Assembly (NCBI RefSeq): GCF_003086295.3
Contig: NC_092045.1
Location: 19,451,758 to 19,515,757, forward strand
DNA from: Arachis hypogaea
Lineage: Eukaryota; Streptophyta; Magnoliopsida; Fabales; Fabaceae
Length of the DNA stretch: 64,000 nt
Direction of reading: 5' to 3'
In this document: one piece after another, positions 49,922 to 60,857 of the stretch
How positions within the stretch are numbered: the stretch's first letter is position 1
Layout of the letters: each line of letters begins with the position of its first letter
Made by a program: the position numbers and the translations under genes
Notes under the pieces: generated by a model
The model's input: only the letters and a program-made list of their open reading frames with translations
Database searches by the model: none
Told to the model about the DNA's origin: nothing

Positions 49922-50519
49922 TTAACCAAAATGCATAGGCAGTAAATGACGATCATGATAATCCTTTCCTTTCATCCTGAAGTCGTCACGGAGGAAAAAC
50001 ACTAGAGGATCAACCTGTAGTTCAGCACAAACCCTAAACAACAGCTGCTCCATGTCTTCCATGATCACAAACGAAGTGTTGTCAAAATCTGGTGCAATAT
50101 CTATAGCCACAGATGCAAAAGTAGATCACAACCACTATGAAAACAAGTGTAAAATGAAACAGGAAAACCTAATGTAACCCAAAAACTTCACAAAAAGAAG
50201 TACCTAGCTCATGTAGGAGGAGGTTCCTCGCGATTGTGCTAGATCCGCTGCTCCCGTTGCCCGCAACACTAACAGACTCTCCAACCTCGAGTTCTCCAAA
50301 CCTTACTGCCAAGTCTTGATTCCCCAGTACCGTCTTCTCACCTTCGGGGTCTTTGTTTCACAATTCAAACCAGGACTCCGCCTCACGCCTTACCATGAAG
50401 CCCTTGTGCTTGCTCCCTTTGAAGCCAAACACTTGTCGATTACATTCTTCCCATGACATGTATATCACGGGCTTTCTTCCTCTCCTCACTACATAGTAAT
50501 GAAAACGACAAGTATCCAT
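49922..50519 (-). pseudogene. RNase H1 N-terminal (Cauli_VI-like) domain gene, 2 exons, one stop
   Basis: Exon 1 (50519-50204) starts MDTCRFHYYVVRRGRKPVIY followed by MSWEECNRQVFGFKGSKHKG. This matches the N-terminal hybrid-binding fold of RNase H1, also called the viroplasmin or Cauli_VI domain: YxVxxGRxPGIYxSWxEC..QVxGFxGxxxKxF. A TGA at 50360-50358 interrupts the frame after AESWFEL, but the same frame stays open afterwards. A GTACTT..ATAG intron (50203-50101) joins it in phase to exon 2 (50100-49922): HEL|DIAPDFDNTSFVIMEDMEQL to the end at LPMHFG. Joined length is 165 codons including both stops. No RNase H catalytic domain is present. It lies 1.4 kb beyond the MULE transposase, opposite strand, so it may be a passenger gene of that element. 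Confidence 0.65.
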
Positions 50520-51426
50520 GTATGGGACTTGTTATGTGGGAATGGCTTCGTACAACTCCCTTGCCGAAGGAACTCCCCAAATCGTAATGGAAGTCTTGTC
50601 AGCTTCCCCCCTCTAGTAAACCCTCATAGCCCCTTCGTTGGAACTTTCAGTTTCATAACAAGCGTTTTCAATTTAAATCAATATTTCTCTGTTACTCTTC
50701 CCAAAATTTCCCGCATTTATTTACTTACACCATGTAACTATTTATCTTCTATCCGTTTTTTATCCACGTGTAATAAATTTTAAACCAATTCACATATTAA
50801 GAACAATAACGCCATCTTAGTAAATCCAATTGTTTTTCTCATGGCAAATCATTTGTTTACAAATATTTCTATCCCATTTTATTATACAATTATACCTTAA
50901 TTTATTTCGTTAATTATTATTAAAAACACACAAAAAAATTAATGAATTATCTTTTATTCTTTGAATACACGTTTTTATTATCAAACAATAATTTTTTCTG
51001 TTACTATCTTTAACAAAATAGGTTTAATTTTTTATTAGCTCTTACTTTTGGCGTTCATCATCTAAAATTTGAAAAAATTTACCGTACAAACTATTATATT
51101 TAACTAAGTGTAAAATCTGTTGCACAATTAGAAATAATCAATTCTTAAATATCATGATTCAAAAAAAATATGTTTCTTCTCTATGTACATAAAAATATAA
51201 TTACATATTAGTGTCAAAAAAGCTATTACATAAAAAATAATTTGCAAACTACAAAGATTTGAGGGTATGATATTAAATTAGTTAAATTAAAATTTTCAAT
51301 AAATTACACAATTAGGACATAAATTTATCGCATAGTGAAAACTGATACATATAAAACTAATGAATTACCTATTTTTTTGGTTTTTTAAATACATATATTG
51401 TACCCAGGTTTAGTTTCTTAAAATTT
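50520..51426. other. AT-rich intergenic sequence
   Basis: May include the promoter of the minus-strand gene at its left edge and the missing transposon end. No feature recognised. Confidence 0.4.
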
Positions 51427-51439
51427 GGGGGGGGGGGGG
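51427..51439. repeat. G13 homopolymer
   Basis: A run of thirteen G in AT-rich DNA, followed by CGAGGCC and GGTCCATCCTTG, which resemble repeat debris. Confidence 0.9.
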
Positions 51440-51539
51440 CGAGGCCACTACTCGCCCATCCTTTAGGTCCATCCTTGTACCCAAGAAATCTTCTTCACAC
51501 ATATTAAACCATAAATCCTCAACTAACCGTTCTCATTTT

Positions 51540-51970
51540 CAACCCATAATCTCAAAAACATACACCCTAAATCTCAGTACATATGAACCCTCATTCTCTC
51601 AAATTATATACAAAACATTCCAAACCATTAAATACTACTCTTTCATAAAATCAAATTAATTAACAAACCATAAACCCTTAAACCCCTAAACTTTCAAAAG
51701 TATATACTAAATATTTGTCAATTTTAAATTAATATTTACTATTTTTGAAATTATAAACTAATTTAAAATAAAAACCAAATATACCTCACTAGATCCTAAA
51801 CACTAAACTAAAATTCCTACATCTTTAACCCCTAAATCCTAATTTCTGAATACTAAACTCTCAAGAACATATCCTAAACCCAAATTCTAAATCCAAAATA
51901 CCCCAACCCTAAGTTAATCCTAAACTATAATCCTAAATTACAAATTCTAAACACCCAATCCAAAAAAAAA
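51540..51970. repeat. Degenerate CCCTAAA-like repeat tract
   Basis: Words such as ACCCTAAAT, AACCCCTAAA, AAACCCTTAAACCCC and CCCAACCCTAAG recur irregularly over about 430 bp. They resemble the plant telomere unit CCCTAAA but never form two perfect units in a row. Confidence 0.5.
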
Positions 51971-52162
51971 ATAATTACTACATCAAAAACCATTCAACCT
52001 TAACTGTGCCTTTGTTTAACTTGTTTAATTAGCATGACTTATTTTAAAATATATTATGTAACATTAATTACTAATAGTTCTAAATTTTAAAATTTTAAAT
52101 TATTTTTTTATTTAGTATTATTATAAGATAAAAATTTTTGTTATTCATGACTTCATTGTCAT

Positions 52163-52165
<3 letters not shown>

Positions 52166-52255
<90 letters not shown>

Positions 52256-52256
52256 A
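52166..52256. repeat. (TA)n microsatellite with GTAT tail
   Basis: About 79 bp of TA repeats (52166-52244) followed by GTATGTATGTA. Confidence 0.96.
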
Positions 52257-52799
52257 AAGGTTTTAATCAATGGGCCAATGTATATATATATAATAGGACA
52301 AAACACGCATATAATACCGTTGCTAAGTTAGATAGGATTGTTATATAAATGATTTTTTAGTGGTTTATTAGTGATCACAAATAAATACAATAGTGTGAAA
52401 AGTAAGAACAACGACGAGTGAAACCTTTAAAAGTATGATTTTTTTAAACCATGAATAGTAATCAGTAATCCAAATTTTCATATGGTAATGTTGTTTTTTT
52501 ATAAGAAATACGATTTAAAGATATTTGCCTCAATAGACCGAGATCGAAATGCGATAGACTAATTTTTCTACTAGTTTCACGCCTTGCAGCCTAAGTTTCT
52601 GTATTATAGAATTCAGGAACTCACCGAAGCTTCTCGTGGGTCTCAAAAAGATACTCAGTTGATTCTTATCAGTGAAGTTCACACCAGATCGTATTTTTTT
52701 TAATGGACCCTCTATAATGCACCAACACTAAAACACTCTCCTCACTAGCCATTGTGTGTCACTCTAATAAGAGGAATTGACGTTCACACCACACCTACA
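52257..52799. other. Intergenic sequence
   Basis: No gene recognised. A segment at 52500-52700 is more complex than the surroundings but unidentified. Confidence 0.4.
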
Positions 52800-53060
52800 C
52801 ACATATGGTTCTTCATAATTCGAAACAGATAATTTCGAATTATATGTACGTATCTCGAATCAGCTATATTCGAAATACATTTTGAACTGCTTCCCTTATA
52901 ATTCGAATCGGTTTGATTAGACTGCTCTTTGCATAATTCGAATTAGTTGAATTCGAACTACCTTGGATTCCATGCATTCATAGTTTGAATGGGACAAATT
53001 TGAATTGACTTGGTTCGATTTACTTGTGGTTTTTAGTTCGATTTAGGCTGATTCGAATTA
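52800..53060. repeat. Cluster of AATTCGAATT-like motifs
   Basis: About ten copies of TTCGAA or TTCGAT cores (ATTCGAAAC, TTTCGAATTA, CTCGAATC, ATTCGAATC, ATTCGAATTAG and others), spaced 10-40 bp apart, in about 260 bp. Confidence 0.7.
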
Positions 53061-53917
53061 CATAAAAACATGCTTCTGGGTCATTCTTATTACGTTTTTT
53101 GCTTTGTCAAATTTCTGTAATTTCTCCTACCATTTGGTTTAATATTGTGATTGGCCCTATATAATATAATATGAATTTTTAAAATACATAAATAATTTAG
53201 TGTAACTACATTTATTGATATAACATATATCAAATAAATCTCAAATGATTAACTTAATGTATGAAAAGGACAATTGCTATAATATGATTACAACAATTAT
53301 TCATAATTTTATTCTCCCCCTTTGATATTATTAAGATATTAAATATTCATTTTAATATTATTGTTTACAGAAGTCCACAAATACTAATTCGCATTTTTTT
53401 ATCATTTATAATATTCGAAACGCCTTTTTTGATGACTCATTTTTTTAAATCTCATTCGACTATTTGAATTTCAGGATACTGTATATATCTAACATCTTTT
53501 TTTAACCCTTCTTAATTAAAAAACACAATCAACAAACTAACTGTAAGATTAGTTTATCTTTTATTAAAAATAAAGTTAAAAGACAAAAATTAACCCCTTA
53601 AACTGATCTAAACATTTTAAAACATAAAAAATTTGACATAGAGAAAAACACAAATTACTTCTAACACTGGACTCAGATATTAAAAGTAATGAGGCATGCA
53701 TTACGTATACCCATATGCCCAATCCTTTTTTTTCTCCACACTATTGGATCTTTTAATCACAGTCCAACCAAACATGAACCCATTCTTCTTAGAAGATTAT
53801 CATTCTACCCAGATCACCCAATCTACATGTTCATTATCAAAGGCCCATCCAGGTAATTATTTAATGGCCCCGCCCATTTAATAAAAAATATTATTAATTA
53901 CACCAGCTATATTAACG
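53061..53917. other. AT-rich intergenic sequence
   Basis: No feature recognised. Confidence 0.4.
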
Positions 53918-54115
53918 TTAACTGCATTCATTATCATTAGAAAATTTTTTACTAAGCAAGGACAACTGGCACAGACCCTGCCAACTGCAGGGTCCACGAT
54001 GACTTTTCTTGGCATCATCAACCCCCATTTTGAGAACGCCAATACTTCTCTGTGGACACGCATTCCAACCACAGGCACCACATGTATCATCCGCAGGTGC
54101 GGAAGGATTTTGCAT
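53918..54115 (-). CDS. Small Cys-containing ORF, unidentified
   Basis: A 65-codon minus-strand frame, MQNPSAPADDTCGACGWNAC continuing to KFSNDNECS, has five further Cys after the start region and sits in a less AT-rich block (53930-54120). No signal peptide is visible and the family is not recognised; it may be an exon of a lost gene or chance. Confidence 0.2.
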   Translation of the reverse strand: MQNPSAPADDTCGACGWNACPQRSIGVLKMGVDDAKKSHRGPCSWQGLCQLSLLSKKFSNDNECS

Positions 54116-54211
54116 TCAGCATAGTAGAATTTTTCTCTAAATAAAAACAAGTGGTTGCTTTATTTTTTCACTTTTTACTTGGAGCAAACTCTCCCTCAAA
54201 TTTATTCTTCC

Positions 54212-54235
54212 TTTCACTTTCACTTTCACTTTCAC
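54212..54235. repeat. (TTTCAC)4 microsatellite
   Basis: Four perfect tandem hexamers. Confidence 0.9.
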
Positions 54236-54859
54236 CCTCTTTTTTCAATATCTCTCCTCTTCTCAAGTTAAATTTTAAATAAGTTATCTATAATACTTTT
54301 TTATTTTTAAATGATTTGTTTTGATATTATCTTAAGTTTATAATAAAATTTTTGGTATAACTAATTAGCATTAGATATTATTAAAATTATAATTATATAG
54401 GCTTAATTAATTAAGAATAAGAATTTTATTATTTAAAATTATTTATTTAAAAATATAAAAATAATCATTTAGAATTAATTATTTAGAGAAATATAAAGAT
54501 GATTATTTTTTTTAATTTATTTCAAAAATTCAAAGAAAGCATATAAATAGAGAGAAGCATTGTATATACAATGCAAATTGATACATATATATAGATATTC
54601 TATGTGTTTCTCTGCTTGATCGACACGAGATGTGCTGTAGACAAAGCAGTTGTGTCTCAGGGCTTATCTAAAGTATGTTGATAGCTTGTTGCAATAGATC
54701 GTGACTCAGCGACGTGTTCCACAATATAATTCAGACCCGTATAGTGTCATTTTTTGTCTTAATGGGCTTCTATAATATATTGTTTGGAGCGGGCTGGAGG
54801 TAGGAGATGGCTTTGGGTTGTGGTGTAATGGTAGAAGGGTTAAGAAAATAAATTAATAA
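54236..54859. other. Intergenic sequence
   Basis: AT-rich to about 54600, then a more complex 54600-54840 block that was not recognised. Confidence 0.4.
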
Positions 54860-55056
54860 CCAACTTGGGTTGGCCGAGTGGTCAGCTCACTCGTTTGCTT
54901 AAGTAAATGTCAAGGGTTCGAATCATCCTTGTGCATACAATAATCTATTGGCCAGTAGCAGACCTTTAAATGGAGCTCAAATGTTGAATCGTTCCTTTTA
55001 CAGAGTGACGAGGTGTGAACCCTTTTTGACTCGGCGGGTTGACGTTGCTGTTGTTG
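54860..55056 (+). mobile_element. tRNA-derived SINE
   Basis: CCAACTTGGGTTGGCCGAGT contains a good A box (TGGCCGAGTGG), and GGTTCGAATCA about 40 bp later is a good B box. After a unique body the element ends GTTGCTGTTGTTG, a TTG-type tail. No cloverleaf can be drawn, so it is a SINE, not a tRNA gene. Confidence 0.75.
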
Positions 55057-56086
55057 CGCTAGATTTGTAAGTTGGATTTAGCGGTTGAGTTTAATATTTA
55101 TTGATTAACATTGTTGGTCTGTGTGATTTGATATTGCTTAGTTGTTGTGTGGTCGACTTATGTATTTTTCAAGAATGGAAGTATAAATATTGAAGGGTTA
55201 TAATTTTGGTATAGGATGGGTTGTTGGGTGGAAATGTGAATGGATTTCTTGGTTTATAGTAGAAATTGTAAGGCTGGTGGGGGGGCTTATTATTGCGTTA
55301 CTAATGCTATATAGTACATAAAAGTTGATGGTTGAATTTTGTTTTCAATTAGAGTGTGTTTGGAAAGTATAATAAGATAAGAGAAGAATTCTTGAGAGAA
55401 TTGAGTTGAATTCAATTTTTATCACAATTTTCATCTTTGGAATGAACTAATTTAAAATTAAATAAAATTGAACTAAGTTTTATATTTTGACAATTTTAAC
55501 TTTATCAATCTAATATATCAATCTAATATTTTTTTAGTACTCTCGGTAACTTGATAGTTGGGTGAAGGCATGATGTCGATGAAAGAATTAGGGTCATAAG
55601 GGTATTTGTTGTCTTTTTAATTATTTAGAAAGACATTTATAGTAATATATCAATTTAGTAGAATAGAATTGGAAGTGAAACTAAAACTGGTCTAAATTGT
55701 TTTGCGCTATAAAATGAGAATTAGAATTTTATAAAGAATTTTTTCTACACTATTTTTAGTATTAAAGCATGAAAAAGAATTCTAATTCTTAAAAGAATTG
55801 AATTTTTATGGTTTCTAAACACATTCTTAGTAAATTATCTTACATTTTCCATAGAATTTTTTATGCGAAAAAATACAGTAGTGCAGTGTTAGAACAAATC
55901 AGTTTCTATGCCTTAGAAAGAAAATTGTAGTTATCAAAATCAGACCGTTATCATCTTTTTTTTATCAGTAAAAGTTGTATGTGAATATTGGAGTGCAAAT
56001 TGCCAATATATGTACTAATATTATCAACAGATGCTAATTTTTTGTAGTTGATAATTCAAAGAACTTTGAGCATGAGTGTTGTTTTC
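55057..56086. other. Intergenic sequence
   Basis: AT-rich. 55340-55830 has AATTGAATTCAATT-type self-complementary stretches suggestive of a MITE remnant, but no clear ends were fixed. Confidence 0.35.
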
Positions 56087-56383
56087 AATGGAATTTGATT
56101 GTCTATTTAGTGACAAAGAGGATGAATGTGATCCAGTAAACATCAAAAAGTTGGTTTCTACATCGTCTTCTGATGATAAGGATGGCAGTGAGGAAGGGAC
56201 CGAAAATGAAACACCCAGGAGGAATGGTAGTGTCCTTGGCATGGTCACAACAGATAAGTTGTTGCAAAGAGAGTCTATGTCAGAGGAAAAGACTTATGTT
56301 GCGTACAAGAGTTTTGACAAGGTAAAGGGGTTTGTAGTTCATAAGGTTGACTTTGGTCGTGTGAATGGTGTGTTTGTTAGGGC
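56087..56383 (+). pseudogene. FAR1-like N-terminal fragment, truncated by an LTR
   Basis: The frame starts MEFDCLFSDKEDECDPVNIK, with an acidic Ser/Asp-rich section. It continues EEKTYVAYKSFDKVKGFVVH and KVDFGRVNGVFVR, resembling the start of a FAR1 domain (xAYxxYxxFxxxxGFxVxKxxxxxxNG). It stops exactly where an LTR begins (TGTAATG at 56384); the remaining codons to 56429 are LTR sequence. Domain call by pattern only. Confidence 0.45.
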
Positions 56384-57087
56384 TGTAATGACCCGACTTC
56401 TAGCATGTCATGATCACACTAGAGATTAAGCGTTAATAACTTGTTTTCCTTAACTTTAACTAGTATTTATTATAAGAGCCTGATTCGCTGTTAAGCGTAA
56501 TTATTTCATGGGATAATTTTTTTAAAACGCGTTTGGGTTGATAAGCAGATACATTCATAGATAAAAACACAGGTAACAATAGATAAAACAGAATCAGAAC
56601 TTTCACGTATATACTTCGCATGTTCATTAGCATCACTACTTATGAAATCTCTAGAAGTAGCAAAATATTAACTGTTTATATAAATGTACATATGGTATTC
56701 CCTAATCTCTCTAGACTACACAAATGAAGGAACAACACTCTAAGTCTTCAAAAACGTGAACAAAGTTGGTGTCATCAAAATGCAATATATCATTTATCAT
56801 TCCTCTACACAATCATACGTCATTACTGGACTGTCAGTACTCCATCTGAAGGGGAAAATGGGTAAGAACTTGGGGGGTTTTTAATAAGATCGAAGTTATT
56901 AGTTAAGTTCATTAACACTTTGTTGTTTACCAGATAAGCAGTAAAATACAAAAAATAGTACACAAATAGAGAATGCATAGAAAACATCACACAATAGATA
57001 ATACAAAAAATACACACACATCCACACAGAATGCATAGCAGAAAATGATGTGCAAACAAGTATGATGCATGTATGACCCTACGCAGG
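56384..57087 (-). mobile_element. Long-LTR fragment, minus strand
   Basis: The plus strand starts TGTAATGACCCGACTTCTAG, comparable to the left end of the long LTR at 10404. About 450 bp further, GGGTAAGAACTTGG..TTAATAAGATC matches GGTGAGAACCTAACC..CTTATCAAATG of that LTR in position and order. It is cut at 57087 by the Athila-like element; the rest lies beyond the window. Confidence 0.6.
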
Positions 57088-58787
57088 TGGTGCACGAAAT
57101 TGTGATCAATACTTTTCACAAATCAAATAATCCCCGGTAATGAATCCAAAAACTTGGTGTTCAATACCAGGGCATAAACACAACTTCGCACAACTAACCA
57201 GCAAGTGTACTGGGTCGTCCAAGTAATAAACCTTACGCGAGTAAGGGTCGATCCCACAGAGATTGTTGGTATGAAGCAAGCTATGGTCACCTTGTAAATC
57301 TTAGTCAGGCAAACTCAAATGGGTATGGTGATAAACGAATAAAGCATAAAGATAAAGATAGAGATACTTATGTAATTCATTGGTAGGAACTTCAGATAAG
57401 CGTATGAAGATGCCTTCCCTTCTGTCTCTCTGCTTTCCTACTGTCTTCATCCAATCCTTCTTCTTCCTTTCCATGGCAAGCTTAAGCAAGGGTTTCACCG
57501 TTGTCAGTGGCTACCTCCCATCCTCTCAGTGGAAATGTTCAACGCACCCTGTCACGGCACGACTATCCATCTGTCGGTTCTCGATCAGGCCGGAATAGAA
57601 TCCAGTGATTCTTTTGCATCTGTCACTAACGCCCCGCCCTCAGGAGTTTGAAGCTCGTCACAGTCATTCAATCATTGAATCCTACTCAGAATACCACAGA
57701 CAAGGTTAGACCTTCCAGATTCTCTTGAATGCCGCCATCAGTTCTAGCCTATACCACGAAGACTCTGATCTCACGGAATGGCTGGCTCGTTTGTCAGGCG
57801 AGCACTCGGTTGTCAGGCGATCAACCATGCATCGTGTATCAGGAATCCAAGAGATATTCACCCAATCGAAGGTAGAACGGAGGTGGTTGTCAATCACACG
57901 TTCATAGGTGAGAATGATGATGAGTGTCACGGATCATCACATTCATCAAGTTGAAGAACAAGTGATATCTTAGAACAAGAACAAGCGGAATTGAATAGAA
58001 GAACAATAGTAATTGCATTAATACTCGAGGTACAGCAGAGCTCCACACCTTAATCTATGGTGTGTAGAAACTCCACCGTTGAAAATACATAAGAACAAGG
58101 TCTAGGCATGGCCGAATGGCCAGCCTCCCAATGATCTAAGAACTAGGTGTCCAAAGATGAAAATACAATAGTAAAAGGTCCTACTTATAGAGAACTAGTA
58201 GCCTAGGGTGTACAGAGATGAGTAAAATGACATAAAAATCCACTTCCGGGCCCACTTAGTGTGTGCTTGGGCTGAGCATTGAAGCATTTTCGTGTAGAGA
58301 CTCCTCTTGGAGTTAAACGCCAGCTTTTATGCCAGTTTGGGCGTTTAACTCCCATTTTGGTGCCAGTTCCGGCGTTTAACGCTGGGAATTCTGAGGGTGA
58401 CTTTGAACGCCGGTTTGGGCCATCAAATCTTGGGCAAAGTATGGACTATCATATATTGCTGGAAAGCCCAGGATGTCTACTTTCCAACGCCGTTGAGAGC
58501 GCGCCAATTGGGCTTCTGTAGCTCCAAAAAATCCACTTCGAGTGCAGGGAGGTCAGAATCCAACAGCATCTGTAGTCATTTTTAGTCTCTGAATCAGATT
58601 TTTGCTCAGGTCCCCCAATTTCAGCCAGAAAATACCTGAAATCACAGAAAAACACACAAACTCATAGTAAAGTCCAGAAAAGTGAATTTTAACTAAAAAC
58701 TAATAAAAATATACTAAAAACTAACTAGATCATACTAAAAACATACTAAAAATAATGCCAAAAAGCGTACAAATTATCCGCTCATCA
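57088..58787 (-). repeat. 3' LTR, 1700 bp
   Basis: On the minus strand it starts TGATGAGCGGATAATTTGTA and ends CACAATTTCGTGCACCA. It is homologous to the solo LTR at 21449-22997. It contains three GGCGTTTAAC(G)C-type motifs (about 58310-58385) and the TGGCCGAATGGCCAG segment (about 58108-58122). Confidence 0.92.
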
Positions 58788-58805
58788 CAACACCAAACTT
58801 AAATT
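58788..58805 (-). other. Polypurine-side motif next to the 3' LTR
   Basis: The minus strand reads AATTTAAGTTTGGTGTTG directly before the LTR start TGATGAG. Only part is purine-rich. The AAGTTTGGTGTTG word recurs inside the element (60085-60130, 60890-60975). Confidence 0.5.
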
Positions 58806-59738
58806 GTTGCTTGTCCCCAAGCAACTGAAAATCAAAATAGGATAAAAAGAAGAGAATATACTATAGACTCTAAATTATCAATGAAACTTAGCTCCAATTA
58901 GATGAGCGGGACTAGTAGCTTTTTGCCTCTGAACAGTTTTGGCATCTCACTTTATCCTTTGAAATTCAGAATGATTGGCTTCTTTAGGAACACAGAATCC
59001 AGATAGTGTTATTGATTCTCCTAGTTAAGTATGATGATTCTTGAACACAGCTACTTCATGAGTCTTGGCCGTGGCCCAAAGCACTCTGTCTTCCAGTATT
59101 ACCACCGGATACATACATGCCACAGACACATAATTGGGTGAACCTTTTCAGATTGTGACTCAGCTTTGCTAGAGTCCCCAATTAGAGGTGTCCAGGGTTC
59201 TTAAGCACACTCTTTTTGCCTTGGATCACAACTTTATTTCTTTCTTTTTCTCTCTCTTTTTTTTTCGTTTTCTTTTCTCCCTTTTTTTTCGTTTTTCTCC
59301 TTCTCTTTTTTTCTTTTTTTTTTGTATTCACTGCTTTTTCTTGCTTCAAGAATCATTTTTATGATTTTTCAGATCCTTAGTAACATGTCTCCTTTTTCAT
59401 CATTCTTTCAAGAGCCAACAATTTTAACATTCATGAATAACAAATTCAAAAGACATATGCACTGTTCAAGCATACATTCAGAAAACAAAAAGTATTGTCA
59501 CCACATCAAAATAATTAAGCTAGTTTTAAAGATGAATTCGAAATCCTGTACTTCTTGTTCTTTTGTAATAAAAACAGTTTTCATTTAAGAAAGGTGATGG
59601 ATTCATAGGACATTCATAACTTTAAGGCATAGACACTAAGACACTAATGATCATAAGACACAAACATGGATAAACATAAGCATGAAAATTCGAAAAACAG
59701 ACAATTAAAGAACAAGGAGTTTAAAGAACGGGTCCACC
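58806..59738. other. Internal non-coding region of the element
   Basis: Includes a T/C-rich run at 59234-59325 (an A/G-rich run on the element strand) and no recognisable coding sequence. Confidence 0.5.
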
Positions 59739-60086
59739 TTAGTGATGGCGGCTTGTTCTTCCTCTTGAAGATCCTATGGAGTGCTTGAGCTCCTCAATGT
59801 CTCTTCCTTGTCTTTGTTGCTCCTCTCTCATGATTCTTTGATCTTCTCTAATTTCATGGAGGATGATGGAGTGTTCTTGATGCTCCATCCTTAGTTGTCC
59901 CATGTTGGAACTCAATTCTCCTAGGGAGGTGTTTGGTTGCTCCCAATAGTTTTGTGAAGGAAAGTGCATCCCTTGAGATGAATCTTTCCATCTCTCATGA
60001 CTCGGAGGTGGAAGCTTTTGCCTTCCCTTTCCTCTTTCTAGAGGTTTCTCCGGCCTTGGATGCCATAAATGGTTATGGAAAAACAA
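59739..60086 (-). CDS. Retroelement small ORF with predicted coiled coil, function unknown
   Basis: 115 codons, MFFHNHLWHPRPEKPLERGK to a basic end IGSSRGRTSRHH. Residues about 55-100 (GELSSNMGQLRMEHQEHSII, LHEIREDQRIMREEQQRQGR) have heptad-like Leu/Ile/Met spacing consistent with a coiled coil. The strand upstream reads GAGGACGAGCAAACC..AAGTTTGGTGTGG, a recurrent motif of this element class. Might be a nucleic-acid-binding or oligomerising accessory protein; no family recognised. Confidence 0.5.
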   Translation of the reverse strand: MFFHNHLWHPRPEKPLERGKGRQKLPPPSHERWKDSSQGMHFPSQNYWEQPNTSLGELSSNMGQLRMEHQEHSIILHEIREDQRIMREEQQRQGRDIEELKHSIGSSRGRTSRHH

Positions 60087-60477
60087 AAAGCAATGCTTTT
60101 ACCACACCAAACTTAAAAGGTTTGCTCGTCCTCGAGCAAAATAAGAAAGAAGAGAGTAGAAGAAGAAGAAATGAGGAAGAAGGGAATGGCTTTGTGTTCG
60201 GTCATGTATGGGTGGGTTTGGGAGGGAGAGTGGTTTGAATTTGAATGGTGAGGTAGGTGGGGTTTTATGAAGGATGGATGTGAGTGGTGAAGAGAAAGAT
60301 GGAATTTGATAGGTGAAGGGTTTTTGGGGAAGAGGTGTTGAGGTGATTGGTGAATGGGTGAAGAAGAGAGAGAGTGGTGGGGTAGGTAGGGATCCTGTGG
60401 GGTCCACAGATCCTAAGGTGTCAAGGAAAAGTCATCCCTGCACCAAATGGCATGCAAAAATGCGTTTTTAGCCATTT

Positions 60478-60650
60478 CTGGCGTTAAACGCCGGGCTGGT
60501 GCCCATTTCTGGCGTTTAACGCCAGCTTCTTGCCCTTTTCTGGCATTTAACGCCAGTCTGGTGCCCCTTTCTGGCGTTAAACGCCCAGAATGGTGCCAGA
60601 CTGGGCGTTAAACGCCCAACAGCTAGCCTTACTGGCGTTTAAACGCCAGC
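60478..60650. repeat. Array of GGCGTT(T)AACGCC palindromes, six copies
   Basis: Six copies of TGGCGTTAAACGCC or TGGCGTTTAACGCC, one with GGCATTTAACGCC and one lengthened to GGCGTTTAAACGCC, occur every 30-37 bp. The spacers are also related (TGGTGCCC, CTTCTTGCCC). Lies between the protease ORF and the small ORF. Confidence 0.95.
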
Positions 60651-60857
60651 ACGCTCTCCTCCAGGGTGTGCTGTTTTTCTTTCTGCTTTTCATTCTGTTT
60701 TTGCTTTTTTCATTGATTTTGTGACTTCTCATGATCATCAACCTACAAAAAAAAAACATAAAATAACAAAAGAAAATAGATAAAATATAACATTGGGTTG
60801 CCTCCCAACAAGTGCTTCTTTAATGTCAGTAGCTTGACAGAGGGCTCTCATGGAGCC

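Noticed and set aside
53878..54150. Cys-containing small secreted peptide gene
   Set aside because: No signal peptide and no family Cys spacing I recognise; listed only as a low-confidence ORF.
58095..58135. tRNA-like GGCATGGCCGAATGGCCAG in the LTR
   Set aside because: It has an A-box-like word but no B box, anticodon arm or acceptor pairing, and it is an ordinary part of the LTR.
60478..60650. Regularly spaced short palindromic repeats resembling a CRISPR array (also 63845-64000)
   Set aside because: Repeats are only 13-18 bp, spacers are related to each other, and the arrays lie inside a plant LTR element with no cas genes.
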